Assembly (NCBI GenBank): GCA_003956705.1
Contig: QZCP01000401.1
Location: 186,001 to 250,000, forward strand
From: Brevipalpus yothersi
Taxonomy: Eukaryota > Arthropoda > Arachnida > Trombidiformes > Tenuipalpidae
Reading direction: 5' to 3'
Length of the DNA: 64,000 nucleotides
This document shows positions 1 to 10,864 of the stretch, in pieces. The translations under genes were made by a program, and so were the position numbers. Position 1 is the first letter of the stretch; every line of letters starts with the position of its first letter. The notes beneath the pieces were generated by a model. The model searched no databases. It saw only the letters and a program-made list of their open reading frames with translations, and was not told where the DNA came from.

Positions 1-1510
1 CTACTTCCTCTCACTTTAGTATGTTCAACCAATTTGGAGATAACATCATTGCAATAGATTCAACACATGGAACGAATGATTACAATTTCCAGTTAACAAC
101 CATTATGGTTGTGGATGAAAATAGGTAAGAAAAAAGTAGCTTACGGGTACCTAGAAAATTGATTTTTCTTCTTCTTTTCACTGGAAAGGTTTTCCAGTAG
201 CTATTCCCTATTCGCTGGAAGTTGATACGGACACGCTCTTGAGATTTTTTCAAGCCGTGAGAGATATGTCGAAGGTCGAGAAATCGAGAGTATTCATGAG
301 TGATGATTATGTTGCCTATTATAATGCATGGATCTAACAATGCTTATAAATATTCCAGTCCTCTGATCATCGTCTTCTCTGTTCATGGCACGTAATAAGA
401 AACTGGAACCTGAAAATTTCAGAAATAACCGACATTGAGCTCCGTAAGACATTGAAAGCTTATCGCATGAATATACAGAAAGAGCTGAACGTGCAACAAT
501 TCCTGAAAAAGCAAGAGTATTTCCTCAAGAGGTACTCAAATGATCCGTGCAAGAGTTTCATCGACTACTATTGGAGCTACTATATGAATCAGGTAGAGCA
601 ACGGGCTTATTGTTATCGGAGAAATCTTGGAATTAATACGAATATGTATCTTGAGAGTTTACATAGGAACCTGAAACATGTATTTATGGAGGGGAAAAAA
701 GTTAGGAGAATGGATCACTCTATTCACACTCTCATTAAACTTATCTACCATATGCAGAAGGAGAGAGTAATCCGTAAGACAATGGGTAACGTTTCGGAAC
801 GGAATGAAGACATAAGAGAGCCACAAAGAGTTCATTCACGATTGTTCAAATAGATGATAATTCATGGACCGTTCACAGTGAATCTGATAACGGCGTGAAC
901 CTCTACACCGTTGAATTTCATCTCAATGTGGAATGTGATTGTGATTCGATTTGTGAGGATTGCAAGATTTGTGTAAATCAGTGCTCTTGCGATTGCTCTG
1001 ATCATGCTATAAAAGGGAACTTTTGCAAACACATTCATTTTGTAATGATAAACAGCCAAAAAAATCTCCTTGCGGGTAGCTGTTGGGAACACTCAAGAGC
1101 AGTCTGAAGGCTTCGAGCAGCATGAAAATGCAGCATCTTCTGATCCACTCAGCCAACAAGACCACCTCTTTTTCAGAATGATGAGTAAAGAGAAGATGGA
1201 AACTGATGTGGAAGTGGAGAAAGATAAAATTATTGCCCACTTCACAGCCCTTGTTCGCTCATTCTGCTCTGATCAAGATGATCTGGAGTCAGTTTGGAGG
1301 TTCGTCAAACCAATTGAATCGAATCTAAAAGCTCTGAAAAAAGTGAAAGAAGGAAGTCAACTGATTACTGGTTTCAAGAACAAAACGAGGAGAAATCTGA
1401 CATTGCAAGAACGATTCATCGAGAAGAAGAAGAGACTCGCTAAGAAAGACGAAGAAATGATCAGTAATTTAGATCGAGAAATATCCATGAATGGAAATCA
1501 AATGCAATGA
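1..1510 (+). pseudogene. MULE (Mutator-like) transposase, 5'-truncated and broken
   Basis: This is a decayed Mutator-superfamily DDE transposase that enters from the left edge of the window. Near base 50-80 the frame reads IAIDSTHGTNDY, the first catalytic Asp block of MULE transposases. After a possible short intron (GTAAGA at about 125, AG near 188) it reads GFPVA, then FMSDDYVAYYNAW, the second Asp block, at about 290-335. The block around CSWHV lies near 385. A long helical region spans 452-853. A SWIM zinc finger (CSCDCSDHAIKGNFCKH) lies at 895-1107. A charged C-terminal part at 1070-1510 ends in the basic ITGFKNKTRRNLTLQERF segment. At least three frame changes and several in-frame stops separate these pieces, so the copy is not functional unless several small introns are real. 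The catalytic acidic blocks and SWIM finger in the right order make the family call firm. The exact splice structure is not resolved. Confidence 0.8.
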
Positions 1511-1684
1511 TTTTTCTGTTATTAAAAGTATCATAAATATTCATAAAATGAGCTCAGCACTCTCATTAGTAAGGTTAGTAAACGATTATTGGTTAGTAGT
1601 AGTCATGATAAGTCAGTATTAATATTCAAAAGACCATTCTAGGTAGCTTGCGGGTAGCTTGGGGTATGATTTATCTTGGCCATA

Positions 1685-2581
1685 CTAGCGAGTAAATCGT
1701 CTATCAGGCGCCTTCTGCCATGGTTTAGCTCCAGGACATTCTTTATCACTTGAATGACAAATTTCATCGCATTGATGATGTGGGGCTCCAGGGTGACGGC
1801 ATCTATTCTTCTCATGATCATCACGCTGTTGGTGGCGAGTGAACCATCTTTCACAAAATCGGCATTGAGCATCAGGGTTCACCACACTCTTTGCTCGCCT
1901 TCTTGCTTCGATTTCAACCATCTCTGAGTCCAAGATTTCGGCAGCTGAATGGCCAAACATATATTTCTCACCACTTCCTGGTGCATTTATCGGCCTCTAG
2001 CATTGAAAAATTTGAATGAGAATCAAGAGGGATTAACTCTAGTGATACACTCACATATGATTGTGGCTCAAGATCCGGTGTATCAACATCTTTCAAACGA
2101 TACACCAACTTCTCGTGCTCAACTAGAAGCCCTCGTTCTGCCCAGATAGTCCCATTTTGATTGTAAACCAGACCTTCACGTACCAACCCAGTGATAGGAT
2201 AATGGCCTGGTGCGTTCTTTACAGTTTGCTGTGAAGAAGGGAATTCAAGTTATTTTCATCAGTAATGAGGTGATTACCATAATTCAACTTGAATCTATTT
2301 TCAACAGTGACTCACTTTAGTTCTCTTTTTTCCAAATTCTGGACCATCAGGAGCTCTTGAACTGGTGATACGACCAGCTCTCCCCTTGAATAATAGAGGC
2401 AGAATTTGTCAATCCAGCTGCTTGCATGTAGGTTGGGAGAATCATGATTTTAGCTTACCAGATTAGTTCTTGAAGTCCCTGGCTCACTCTGGACACTCTT
2501 AATTGATCTACGTGGTTGATTCGAAACCACCAAGACGTTAGAGCCAATTCTCTGGCTCGCAGTATGACTCCTGGTTGAGCT
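1685..2581 (-). CDS. Multi-exon gene with Cys/His zinc-finger-like motif, convergent to the MULE (N-terminus not found)
   Basis: Four exons join cleanly with all introns in phase 0: 2459-2581, 2316-2384, 2055-2228 and 1685-1996. Donors are GTAAGC, GTGAGT and GTGAGT, and acceptors end in CAG, AAG and TAG. The joined reading is about 225 residues and ends at TAG at 1685-1687. The N-terminal part is Ser/Arg-rich. The middle carries HYPITGLVREGLVYNQNGT. The last exon has a finger-like motif, CRFCERWFTRHQQRDDHEKN followed by RC, with a further His/Cys-rich stretch (HPGAPHHQCDEICH). I do not recognise the family. It is convergent with the MULE and only about 175 bp from its end, so it may be a second gene carried by that element, comparable to mudrB in MuDR, or an unrelated host gene. 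The upstream start exon is not identified. The 45-bp repeat at 2679-2895 lies where it might be expected. Confidence 0.5.
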
Positions 2582-2678
2582 CTGCGAGAAAAACACAAAA
2601 AGATGGAAACAAAGAATTAGTTGATTGGCCCATGAAAACACGATCAAACAAACCCACCATTGTGTTCACAGATGATTT

Positions 2679-2895
2679 CCTGGTAAATTCTTCCGAGGAA
2701 CAATCACAGAACACAAATGAATTCATGGTAAGTTTTCCCAAAGAACAATCACGAAACGCGAATGGATTTATGGTGAGTTTTTCCAAAAAACAGGCACAAA
2801 ACACAGATGATTTGGTGATAAGTTCTCCCGAAGAACAGAAACAAAACACAGATGATTTTGAGGTAAGTTTTTCCAAAAAACAATTACAAAACGAG
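2679..2895. repeat. 45-bp coding-like minisatellite, about 5 imperfect units
   Basis: Successive 45-bp units begin GTAAATTCTTCC, GTAAGTTTTCCC, GTGAGTTTTTCC, ATAAGTTCTCCC and GTAAGTTTTTCC. On the plus strand each encodes a 15-residue unit of the type VSFSKKQAQNTDDLV, and the frame is open from 2575 to 2922. Units differ by several substitutions but no frame-breaking indels. The minus strand is also open here. Which strand, if either, is translated cannot be decided from the sequence. Confidence 0.85.
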
Positions 2896-2992
2896 AAAAA
2901 CAAAACCTTGTTTTCAAAATAAAACAAATCGCAAATCAATGCTTACTTGATTGATCGCAAGCATTGACTGATTCGTTCGATCTTGTCTCACA

Positions 2993-2995
<3 letters not shown>

Positions 2996-3038
<43 letters not shown>
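2996..3038. repeat. (CT)n microsatellite
   Basis: Uninterrupted CT dinucleotide run. It is the first of about fifteen long GA/CT tracts in the window. The surrounding 2923-3625 shows no recognisable gene: the plus-strand frame at 3217-3510 has no identifiable domain. Confidence 0.95.
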
Positions 3039-3040
<2 letters not shown>

Positions 3041-3630
3041 GAGTCACCTTCGAATATGATTAATCGATTAAATAAATAAATCAATTTAATCAAACTTATC
3101 AATTTTCAAATTGAAGAGAATTGCTCATCATATTTCAATTAAGCGCCATCCGATCATGTGCTCTTCTCTGATTAGAGGGAGGTGTTTGGGAAAGATCCTT
3201 CTGTTTCTCTAACTGATTGTACACTAATCTACCCCTATACTCTCTCTCTCTCTCTACCCATACAAATCCCTTTTCTCACTTGGAATACCTGGTGACGCAC
3301 TCGCACAAAAAAGATGCCACCTTAGTGGCAGTGAATCTCTTGATGTCTCTAATTTCTTCGATTGAATTTGTTTCGATCACAATTTTGAGTTCTCTAATCC
3401 TCAAATTTACTCATTGCTTATGTTCAGGAAATTTTGCGCATTTGTTCTCACTTCATCACATTCAAAAAAGTCAACATAATTCTGAGGCTAATGTTACAAA
3501 ACGACGGTGAAAATTTGGTCCTGAACTGCTGAGACGTTTTTATTTCCTTGGCTCATTATTTTACTTATCTTTAAATTGTCCTCATCATTCCTTAGAATTT
3601 TTATAGTCCCTCTCGGATAGTATTTATCAC

Positions 3631-3700
3631 CTTCCACTCACAAGGGAAGTCCGCAAACCACTAGGTGTCGATTCGGGCGCCCTCTTGCTACAATGTGGAG
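3631..3700 (+). repeat. Left inverted repeat flanking the pogo/Tigger-like element
   Basis: The segment with CAAGGGAAGTCCGCAAACCA then CTAGGTGTCGATTCG (3641-3675) matches, in reverse complement, the segment at 6060-6106 (CAAGGGAAGTCTGCGAACCA then CTAGGTATCGATTTCG). Weaker similarity extends outwards (CCTTCCAC against CCTTCTAC) and inwards (CAATGTGGA against AATTGTAGA). The two copies face each other around the DDE transposase, as expected for terminal inverted repeats. The exact outer boundary and target-site duplication are not resolved. Confidence 0.7.
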
Positions 3701-3822
3701 CATCATCAGATGCATAGAATCCCCAAGCCTTTTGTAAGAGGATCCACAAATTAGGGAGATAATTAGCTTTAAAAGTTCGTGAAACGCTACTGATCAAATT
3801 CAACCCTTTCAGCACCAGTGGA

Positions 3823-3903
3823 GAAGCAATGGCGACATCGGTAAAGGCGCAGCAACAGGAACTATGGCATAGGTTCGATTCCCCTAGGTGGACTGATTTT
3901 TTT
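3823..3903 (+). other. tRNA-like Pol III promoter pair (A box, B box, T run)
   Basis: An A-box-like sequence (TGGCGACATCGG, 3830-3841) is followed 30 nt later by a perfect B box (GGTTCGATTCC, 3872-3882) and then a run of seven T (3897-3903). The spacing is that of a tRNA gene of about 73 nt. The acceptor arms (GAAGCAA against AGGTGGA) do not pair and no convincing anticodon stem is visible, so this is not a functional tRNA. It could be a tRNA-derived SINE head or chance, and it lies inside the left end of the DDE element. Confidence 0.35.
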
Positions 3904-3962
3904 CATCGTTTTGAGATGGAAAAAGACAATTTTTCTTCACTGAATTGATCGAAATATCGATT

Positions 3963-5584
3963 TTATTCAGGAAAATGGAGAGGAGGAGGGTTTACGCTAT
4001 GTTTTGTACATGGAAAAACCTGGCAATAAGCGCATTTCAATAAAGCATACTGATCACAAGACTTATTATCACCCGAACAATCTTCCAAACCTATCCCCAG
4101 ATTGATGCTCAAAACATTTTCAAATTCAAAAACTATATTCGGAACAGAATATCTACAGCTTTGCCAAGCATATAACAACATGGGGTGATAGGCTGGAGCT
4201 GATAGTTGATTATGAATAAATGCATGTATATGCATTATGAGAACTCTGTCTCTCAGTCTTTCTCCACCGTTCGTATATTTACCAATTTTATCAGTTATCG
4301 TTCTGAATAGTAATTTGTATTGTCGGAAGAAATAAACATCGAGAGGCTGTATGTACTTCGTGGCTTTTGGTGGAATTGTTTCAATCCTCAAGTGCTGATT
4401 GAAGTCTCCGCCCAGGGTTTCTTTGTGAAGATTGATATCTGAGTGAGTTCCCCAAGAGTCCTGAATGAGGATATTTCGGTTAACAAGAACAGGTTTCAAA
4501 CAACTCAATATCCATTCTTCCACTGTTTATTCATGTTGCCGCTTTTGGTGCATGATATAGCGCAGTTTGGTGGAGTTTTTTGAGCCAATCTGGTCTTAAC
4601 TTGAGGGTCAAACTGTTCATTAGTCTCCTGAAAGCATAGAAGGAACTTTGGTGCTAGTATTCCAGCATTTGGAATCAAAACTTGCAGAGTGTAGGAATGT
4701 GTCATAGCGTCGAGAGATTGTACAATACCTAATGTATCTCTCTCACCAGTGTTACTCAAGGTTTTATTGGACACCATCTCATACTTGAAACCACTTTGAT
4801 CAGTGTTCCATATATTATCATCTCGGACATTCCCATCTTTCAGCTTATTTAACCTCCTGAGCAATTCTTGTGCCTTCTCGCGTGTTATCGAGTCATCTTC
4901 CATGGTTCTTTCAGTCATAAACTTGGTTATCCTGCGACTGCTAATCTTGAAATTTTTTTTGAAATTGTTGATGAACGTCTTCTCTGCTTTAAAGTGCTCG
5001 AGACCAACTTCATTTTCTGCGATCACGGCCGATCTACCAAGGTCAGTATCGTGAACAGAGTATAGTTCATCTCTGCAATCCTTGAATCTCTCATACATAA
5101 TAGTTTTGACCGTTTTGAGCTTATAGAGTCTGGTTCCCCCTTTATTGAAAGCTTCTTCCACTCTTTGTAGTTTTGAATAATCGTTATTCAGTTTTTTGTA
5201 CTTCTTGAGAGTTTTAACTGGGCCATACTTTGCTTCCCAAGCCATTATATTCGCCTGCTCTGATGGGGAGAATTCCTCATGAATCGGTTTAAATTCCTTC
5301 TTCACTGGAGATGCTTCCCAAGCAGATTCTTCTGCACTCTTGTTTTCTTCTTTATCAGCTTGATCACTATCATCACTGTCTGAAGGATAATCGTCATAGT
5401 CATCGTTGAAGAGGATTTCTTCTCCAAAAACCTCACATTGGCCAGTGGCATGTTTCATAATCAGCTTGAAAATCATGTCAGAGAGAATCTCATCATCGGG
5501 ATGTTGTGTATCACAAAAATCGCGATCGACTGCCGAAATTCTCTCTGAAAGTAACTGGACGACTACTTTGGGATTGATTAACAT
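3963..5584 (-). pseudogene. pogo/Tigger-like DDE transposase (copy 1), one frameshift
   Basis: The N-terminal frame (5584 down to 4505) is acidic and then carries a helix-turn-helix-like region and the first catalytic Asp in WNTDQSGFKYEM. The second frame (4523 down to 3963) begins at the overlap and carries EEWILSCLKP, the second Asp in LIQDSWGTH and the third Asp in IQPLDVYFFRQYK. It ends with a Cys/His tail, CAYCQVFPCTKH. One frameshift near 4510-4525 separates the two frames. Both are otherwise long and open, so the copy decayed recently. The three acidic residues and the QPLD block fit the DDE endonuclease superfamily (pogo, Tigger, jerky-like). The transposase sits between the inverted repeats at 3631-3700 and 6033-6118, giving an element of about 2.5 kb. 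Confidence 0.85.
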
Positions 5585-5645
5585 AATGCCTACTGCTGCT
5601 GGGCTGCTTGGCTACTGGCTGCTGGACTACTGGCTGCTGTGGTGG

Positions 5646-5772
5646 AGGAGGAAGATGATGATGAAGATGACGAAGATGAAGACGAAGACGAAGACGAAGA
5701 CGAAGACGAAGACGAAGACGAAGACGAAGACGAAGACGAAGACGCAGACGAAGACAAAGAAGAAGAAGAAGA
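5646..5772. repeat. (GACGAA)n hexanucleotide repeat
   Basis: A run of GACGAA units with impure GATGAA and GAAGAA edges lies directly upstream of the copy 1 transposase start. Read on the plus strand it gives an Asp-Glu run, and read on the minus strand a poly-Ser run. Neither is likely to be a protein. It lies inside the element, between the transposase start and the right inverted repeat. Confidence 0.9.
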
Positions 5773-6032
5773 TGATGAAGAAGAAGAGGAGGATGCTGTT
5801 GTTGTTGTTGCTGCTGCTGCCGAGGTCAAACAGAGACTAAACGTTGTTTCCGTTCCCTGGCCTCAGCAGCAGCAATTTCAGCGCTCATTCTGGTATGAAA
5901 TGGCCTAAAAAAGCCATTTTTAGAACGCGCGATAGTGGCGCCATCTATCGTCGAAACAGAAAAGTTTGTCGAACTTTGAGCGGCCATATCTCCCGTTCAG
6001 GCCAATTCTCTCGCGATCGCCGCAGCACTTTG

Positions 6033-6118
6033 CACCCACCCTCCTCTACAATTTGAGCCTTAGATCGTCGAAATCGATACCTAGTGGTTCGCAGACTTCC
6101 CTTGTCAAGGTAGAAGGA
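6033..6118 (-). repeat. Right inverted repeat flanking the pogo/Tigger-like element
   Basis: This is the reverse-complement partner of the left repeat. Read on the minus strand it gives CAAGGGAAGTCTGCGAACCA followed by CTAGGTATCGATTTCG, with 3-4 mismatches over about 35 bases. See the left repeat for the comparison. Confidence 0.7.
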
Positions 6119-6119
6119 G

Positions 6120-7040
6120 TAGAAAAAGCTTCTCGATGTTTCACTATTTTCTTGTGGATTTTATTTTTTTTCTCTTTCAATATCGTCATCAATCAAGATA
6201 TCAGATGCGTTGATGAGAGCTCATTCTGATGATCTCACATGTATGTGTCTTGTAGGCATGAAAAGATCAGTCTCCGGAAGAAGCTGTCAGAGACAACGAT
6301 CATAAGAAAAATTACGCATACTTACTAGTAATTTTGATTTCTTGATTCGTCTTTCAATGATAATCGTTCCCTCTAGTTGAAGTTTCACGGTGATACAGTA
6401 CTTATCTATTTATCAGATGTCAATTCAATTTTTTCACTCGTTGACATATCGTCCGGTATGAATGATGAAGATGATGATCGGGTGGTATCAGTTGTTAAGA
6501 ATGAAAAATATGGTGAAAACTGCATCCATTATGGAGCGCATGAGGTGTTAACAGTGTTGGTCATATTTGAGCTTTCTTACTACTCGCTTAACTGTAAGGA
6601 TTCCAATTCCAAAAACACTTATCAGAATTTAAATCAACTAACTGGAGAATGTAGAACAAAAATCTGACATTCGAAGATTCTATCCAAACCCATTGAATGA
6701 TGTTAGCATTATGGCTTCATATTCAATCCTTCTGCGCTTCCTCGACTGTCTCTCCAGACAAGGTCACCTTCGAAAAATCGATTTTTTTCCCTCGTACTCT
6801 CCAGTATCAATTTTTAATTAATGTCTTTGGAGAATGCTACGAACTGCTCATGTGGTGATTTTTTCGTGAGAAAAGAGAGAGAAAGGAGAAGAATAGAGAG
6901 AGAGAGAAGTATAGAAGTTGTAGTATGAGTGTTTGTACCAGTCCGATGGATAATTCTTCCTGACGAGTATATCTCTCAGTTGAAGATTATCGCATGACAA
7001 CGACTTTTGGACAAGTTAGCAAATGTGTTGCTAGATATTC
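6120..7040. other. Intergenic stretch, no gene recognised
   Basis: A plus-strand frame at 6377-6667 (96 codons) has no domain I recognise. AG-rich impure repeats occur at 6873-6910. Nothing else is supported. Confidence 0.5.
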
Positions 7041-7051
7041 CAAGAGAAAGG

Positions 7052-7110
7052 GGCTTATATAAATAGAGGGGGAGAACTACATTCCTCTTCATTCAGGTCC
7101 CTATTACGGC
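7052..7110 (+). promoter_or_regulatory. Putative core promoter (TATA box plus initiator-like site)
   Basis: TATATAAATAG at about 7057-7067 is followed about 27 nt later by TTCATTCAGG, which resembles the arthropod initiator TCA(G/T)TY. A donor-like GTGAGT follows at about 7111 (CCC|GTGAGTAGG). No downstream coding exon is recognised. It may belong to a host gene or to a mobile-element terminal sequence. Confidence 0.4.
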
Positions 7111-7119
7111 CCGTGAGTA

Positions 7120-8214
7120 GGACTGCCAACTTCTCTAAATTGAATATTGAATCTATTTTTGACTTACATTTTCTTTCCATTTTCTTTTTCCTTTCTCCAA
7201 CCACTGACTTACAAATCTCTCTGATGATCATGATTCGATTCATACAATTTGAACAGCAAATTAAGTTAATTGAAAAAAAATTATCTAAAAAAATAGGTAG
7301 AGTTGGAAATCGACTGGCGAGAAGAAGTGACTAAAGAACCAGATAGGATGAGAGAGCTCCCAGAAAAATGATGATTGAGGAAAGAGAATTGAGGGAAAAT
7401 ATTGAACAGTTCACGAAGTTTCGATAAACTACTTGAATGTTATCGAAATGGGTCAGGATTGCAAGAGCATATTCTTTAAAAGGCAGAATATTATATATCG
7501 GATGCCGGAGAAGTGTGTGTGTGTGTGTGTGTATTGGGCTTGGACGATGTTCATGTGTTGGTGCGTGTATGTGGAAATGCTGAGGCTAGTAGTGATAAAA
7601 TACGATTGAATGATTTTTGTTGAGGGAATATATTCTTATTTTCTTCTTTCCGCTCGGTAACTGGCTTTTCGCAATTTGAAAATCCACATACAAGAGTTGA
7701 GCTTGGATGTATGGTTGATAGAATAGGCGCGCAAAATAACAGGGAAACACACACTGTTCACTTATATAAGATGTTGAAAATTTTTTGCCTCTCGATAAAC
7801 TTCTTGTTGAATTTATCGGAACACTGAGAAGAAGACACTGCACCAGTAGTCAAGTGGAATGTTCTTTTTATCCAGCTGATTGGCTTCCTTGAGATGTACC
7901 ACAGATAATCTCAGATAAATGATAAATGATGGACAAATATTCTTCAATTTCCACACACTTTAATTGAAGAATGACGACGATGTATCGTAAGAAAACACTC
8001 ACACTGATAGAAACTATCAAGTGGACAAGAGAATTGGTGGTCAAGAAATTTTCGATAGTATTGTTTGGATTCTGGTGAGAGGTTTGTCGATATATTGACA
8101 GGATATTTTCTCTATCAAGTGGTAAATACAACCGGAACAAGAGGCGTGTATATACATATGTAAGTGTGAAGTATCTGGGAGCAATATGAGTTAATTTCTG
8201 GGAAGTGAATCAGA
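7120..8214. other. Intergenic stretch with a (GT)n run
   Basis: The region is AT-rich with a short (GT)n run at 7514-7533. The frames present show no domain. It may include the decayed 3' end of the minus-strand retroelement, but no terminal repeat is recognisable. Confidence 0.4.
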
Positions 8215-9381
8215 TTAGAATTTCAGCAGATGGAGAGTGAGCGAGGAAAGTGCCAAGAACGAAGGGAATATGGGAGCATTGCTCTTGGAGAAATTACTTA
8301 CATAGATTACAATTATCACATAGATTATTTCTTTCTTTGCAGTCAAATCATCATCGAATTTCAACTCTCCAAATGTAGGCACAGAATAGACCATCAAATT
8401 TCGATAAGAATTCATCATTACTATTGATTCATTTTTCATTTCCACTTTCGCACTTGTATAGACTATATGATTTGCTCCCAAGAAAGTTCCTTTGTCTTTT
8501 TCTTTTTCTACTCTCCTAACTTTTCGTTTTACATCTTGAATATCTCTACCAACAACCCTGCGAGAATCGTTATCAGTCGAAAAGAAGGCAAAACTTCTGC
8601 GAGGATATTCATCAACTTGAGCTCGTTCCAAATTCCTACAGATAAGCATCGAAGTGAAAGTAGGACCATTGATGCTTAACATTGAGTCAACTGATTGAGA
8701 ACTATCTTGCCCAGTGTCCATAAAATTTCCATCCTCATTATCATGCATACACTGACCATGATCATCGAGATCACCATTGGTGGAACCATTATTTGTATCA
8801 TAATAACTCGCCTATGGGTGAATGTTTTCATCATTCATCTCCTCATCTTGCATTCTCAACTCACATTCTCTAACTTTATGGCCTTCACTGTGGGAATAGT
8901 GACAAACAATCCTTCTGCTCATTGAGTTTTGACTACTTGATCCTGTCGAAAAAATGTTCACCTTATCAGTTAGATCTCTCATATTTTTGTTGAAGCTTTC
9001 AATCATTTGAATCACATCATTATTATTCCCATCAACCACTTTCACTTCAGTTCGATTCTGATAAAAAAATTCAATTTTTTGAGCTGTTATGACAAGTTCT
9101 TCAATTGTCTGTGGATCCATAATGGCAACTTTCCCTTTCAATTTTTCATCCAAACCTTTTCTGATGAAGAAAAGCTTTATGATCTCATCCATATTCTTAT
9201 CAAACTTCTCACACGAATATTTTATCCAATAAATATAGGCATAGCTAGGCTCATTTGTTCGTTGCTCATTATTCGTTATCTCTTTGAAAAATACTGATGA
9301 ATAATCTTGAGACAGCATTATTCTCATCATTTCATTTCTCACTTTCTCATAAGTGTCGAGAAGTTTACCAGGATCGATCAT
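8215..9381 (-). pseudogene. Gypsy-type Gag fragment B with degenerate zinc knuckle
   Basis: The minus frame from 9381 to 8812 resembles the C-terminal part of a retrotransposon Gag. It has helical charged sequence with a KGLDEKLKGKV segment, then a zinc-knuckle remnant, CHYSHSEGHKVREC, in which the second Cys of CX2CX4HX4C is Ser. A second frame, 8748 to 8215, continues without a recognisable domain. The fragment starts a few bases after the broken reverse-transcriptase frame of the neighbouring remnant. Gag therefore follows RT, which is the wrong order for a single intact element. The likely explanation is two nested or deleted copies. Confidence 0.65.
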
Positions 9382-9384
9382 ATG

Positions 9385-10028
9385 TTCTGTTGCTTTGTAT
9401 CAAGCGAGTGTCTGATGATGTTGAACTCCAATAATTGTTTGATTTGTTCATCGATTATCTTTTGATCAGACTCTGAACAACGATGAGGCCTCAAACTGAT
9501 TGGCATATCTGATGTCAAATTAATCTGAGCCTCATCTAATTCCACTTCTCCAATATCATATTTGTCTTTTGAAAAATATCAGAGAATTCGGTGAGTAAAT
9601 TCTGGATAGGATCATTTTCTACACTGTTCACTGATGAAGCTGTTTGATTTGGGATCTGGTTAATTGTTGTGATCACTTCTTGACCAGGTAAGATAAGTGA
9701 TTGAGTAACTTGATCATCTTCTTCAAGTTTGAGTTTAAATTTTTTCCGATTATCTAACCCTAAAATAATTGATTCCACCACATGGAATTGTGTGTTTACC
9801 ATGATTAATCCTATGGTAGCTGAGGCTGTTGTGTGGCCTGAACATTCAGAAAGAGCATCAAAGCCTTGAATGACTATTTCATTGAGGACAATAGAGAAAT
9901 TCAATTTTGGGAGCAAATGAGAAGAAATAATAGAAATATTGGCTCCAGTATTGGATAGAATTGGAAGAATTTTATCATTTATGATTGCTCTTAGGATGAT
10001 GGGTGGAGAACATCCAGGCTCAATTAAA
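9385..10028 (-). pseudogene. Gypsy-type protease and start of reverse transcriptase (remnant A)
   Basis: Read on the minus strand, the frame begins before 9916 with a retropepsin active-site block, LSNTGANISIIS, where the usual catalytic Asp of DTGA is Asn. The linker then contains LLTEFSDIF, typical of the protease-RT junction of Ty3/gypsy Pol. After a frame break, the region 9530-9385 reads MPISLRPHRCSESD and then IIDEQIKQLLEFNIIRHS, the conserved N-terminal RT segment. It stops at about 9385, before any of the RT catalytic motifs. The copy is therefore inactive in protease and has lost the polymerase core. Confidence 0.75.
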
Positions 10029-10861
10029 TTAAAACTTTCGGTGCTTGGGTTTCGTTAGGGAAAGAAAGAGGCTCGAATTTTTTGGATGGATTGAAACTTG
10101 AATTGGCATTTTTCGGATTGGACCAGCAATCATATGTGTAATGCATACGATTTGGGTGCCCTCTTTCCATACAAATTTTTCATGGATTAGGCGCAACTTC
10201 TCTCTTGGAAGAGAATTGTTTTCTCGGCTCATGATTCATGGGTCGATTTGAGGTTAGTTTTCGCTTGTCTTGTGATGTTGTAAAACTCATCCATAGTTGT
10301 AGATATTATGGTGGTGAAGAATGAGGACAAAGATGGTCGTGATCCACCAATCATTAACGTTATGATTTGCATTTCAGTTAGTTCAGCATTCATTCCAGGT
10401 TGTCTCTTCTTTTCGAAATAAACTTTGATACCTTTTTGAAGATCATACTTGAGTCGACGAAATTCGACCCGAGGATCAACTAACTTGATATCAAAACGTT
10501 TCAGGAATAATTCTTCCATTTCATCATACTCAATTTTTTCATCCCTTCTCAAAGTAGTGATGTACCATTCAGCAGCCTCATCACTCAGAAAGTTATCTAA
10601 CATGAAAATTTTATCTGAATTGGACCATTTCTCACGATCCGACAACATGTCAAATCTGTACATCCAATTCCTAGCTGACACCTCACTACTGTCACCCTTG
10701 AATTCTTTTATCGTAATCTCATTGGAACAAGGAGTATTGCTTAGATTCGATACATGTTGTTGTCGTTGACCACTGGGCAGTTGACCACTATCCACTGGCT
10801 CCATGTTGGTCGAGCTGGCATTCGAGTTTGAACGAACGTTTCTCAGATTATATGTATTCAT
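10029..10861 (-). pseudogene. Gypsy-type Gag (remnant A)
   Basis: A 210-codon minus frame (10861-10229) starts with a Ser/Asn-rich leader. It continues with a retrotransposon Gag core: EFKGDSSEVSARNW, SDEAAEWYITTLRRD, then a FLKRFDIK segment and a helical tail. A second short frame (10232-10029) overlaps and carries no domain. The order Gag, protease, RT from high to low coordinates fits a minus-strand gypsy element whose pol is cut short at about 9385. No terminal repeat or primer-binding site is identified to the right. Confidence 0.75.
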
Positions 10862-10864
10862 AAC

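Noticed and set aside
3823..3896. Functional tRNA gene
   Set aside because: The A and B boxes are well spaced, but the acceptor arm does not pair and no anticodon stem is visible.
5590..5908. Acidic or poly-Ser frames over the GACGAA repeat
   Set aside because: Low-complexity by-product of the hexanucleotide repeat. The real gene nearby is the transposase on the minus strand.
7514..7533. (GT)n as a Z-DNA or regulatory element
   Set aside because: Short and common. Nothing links it to a gene.
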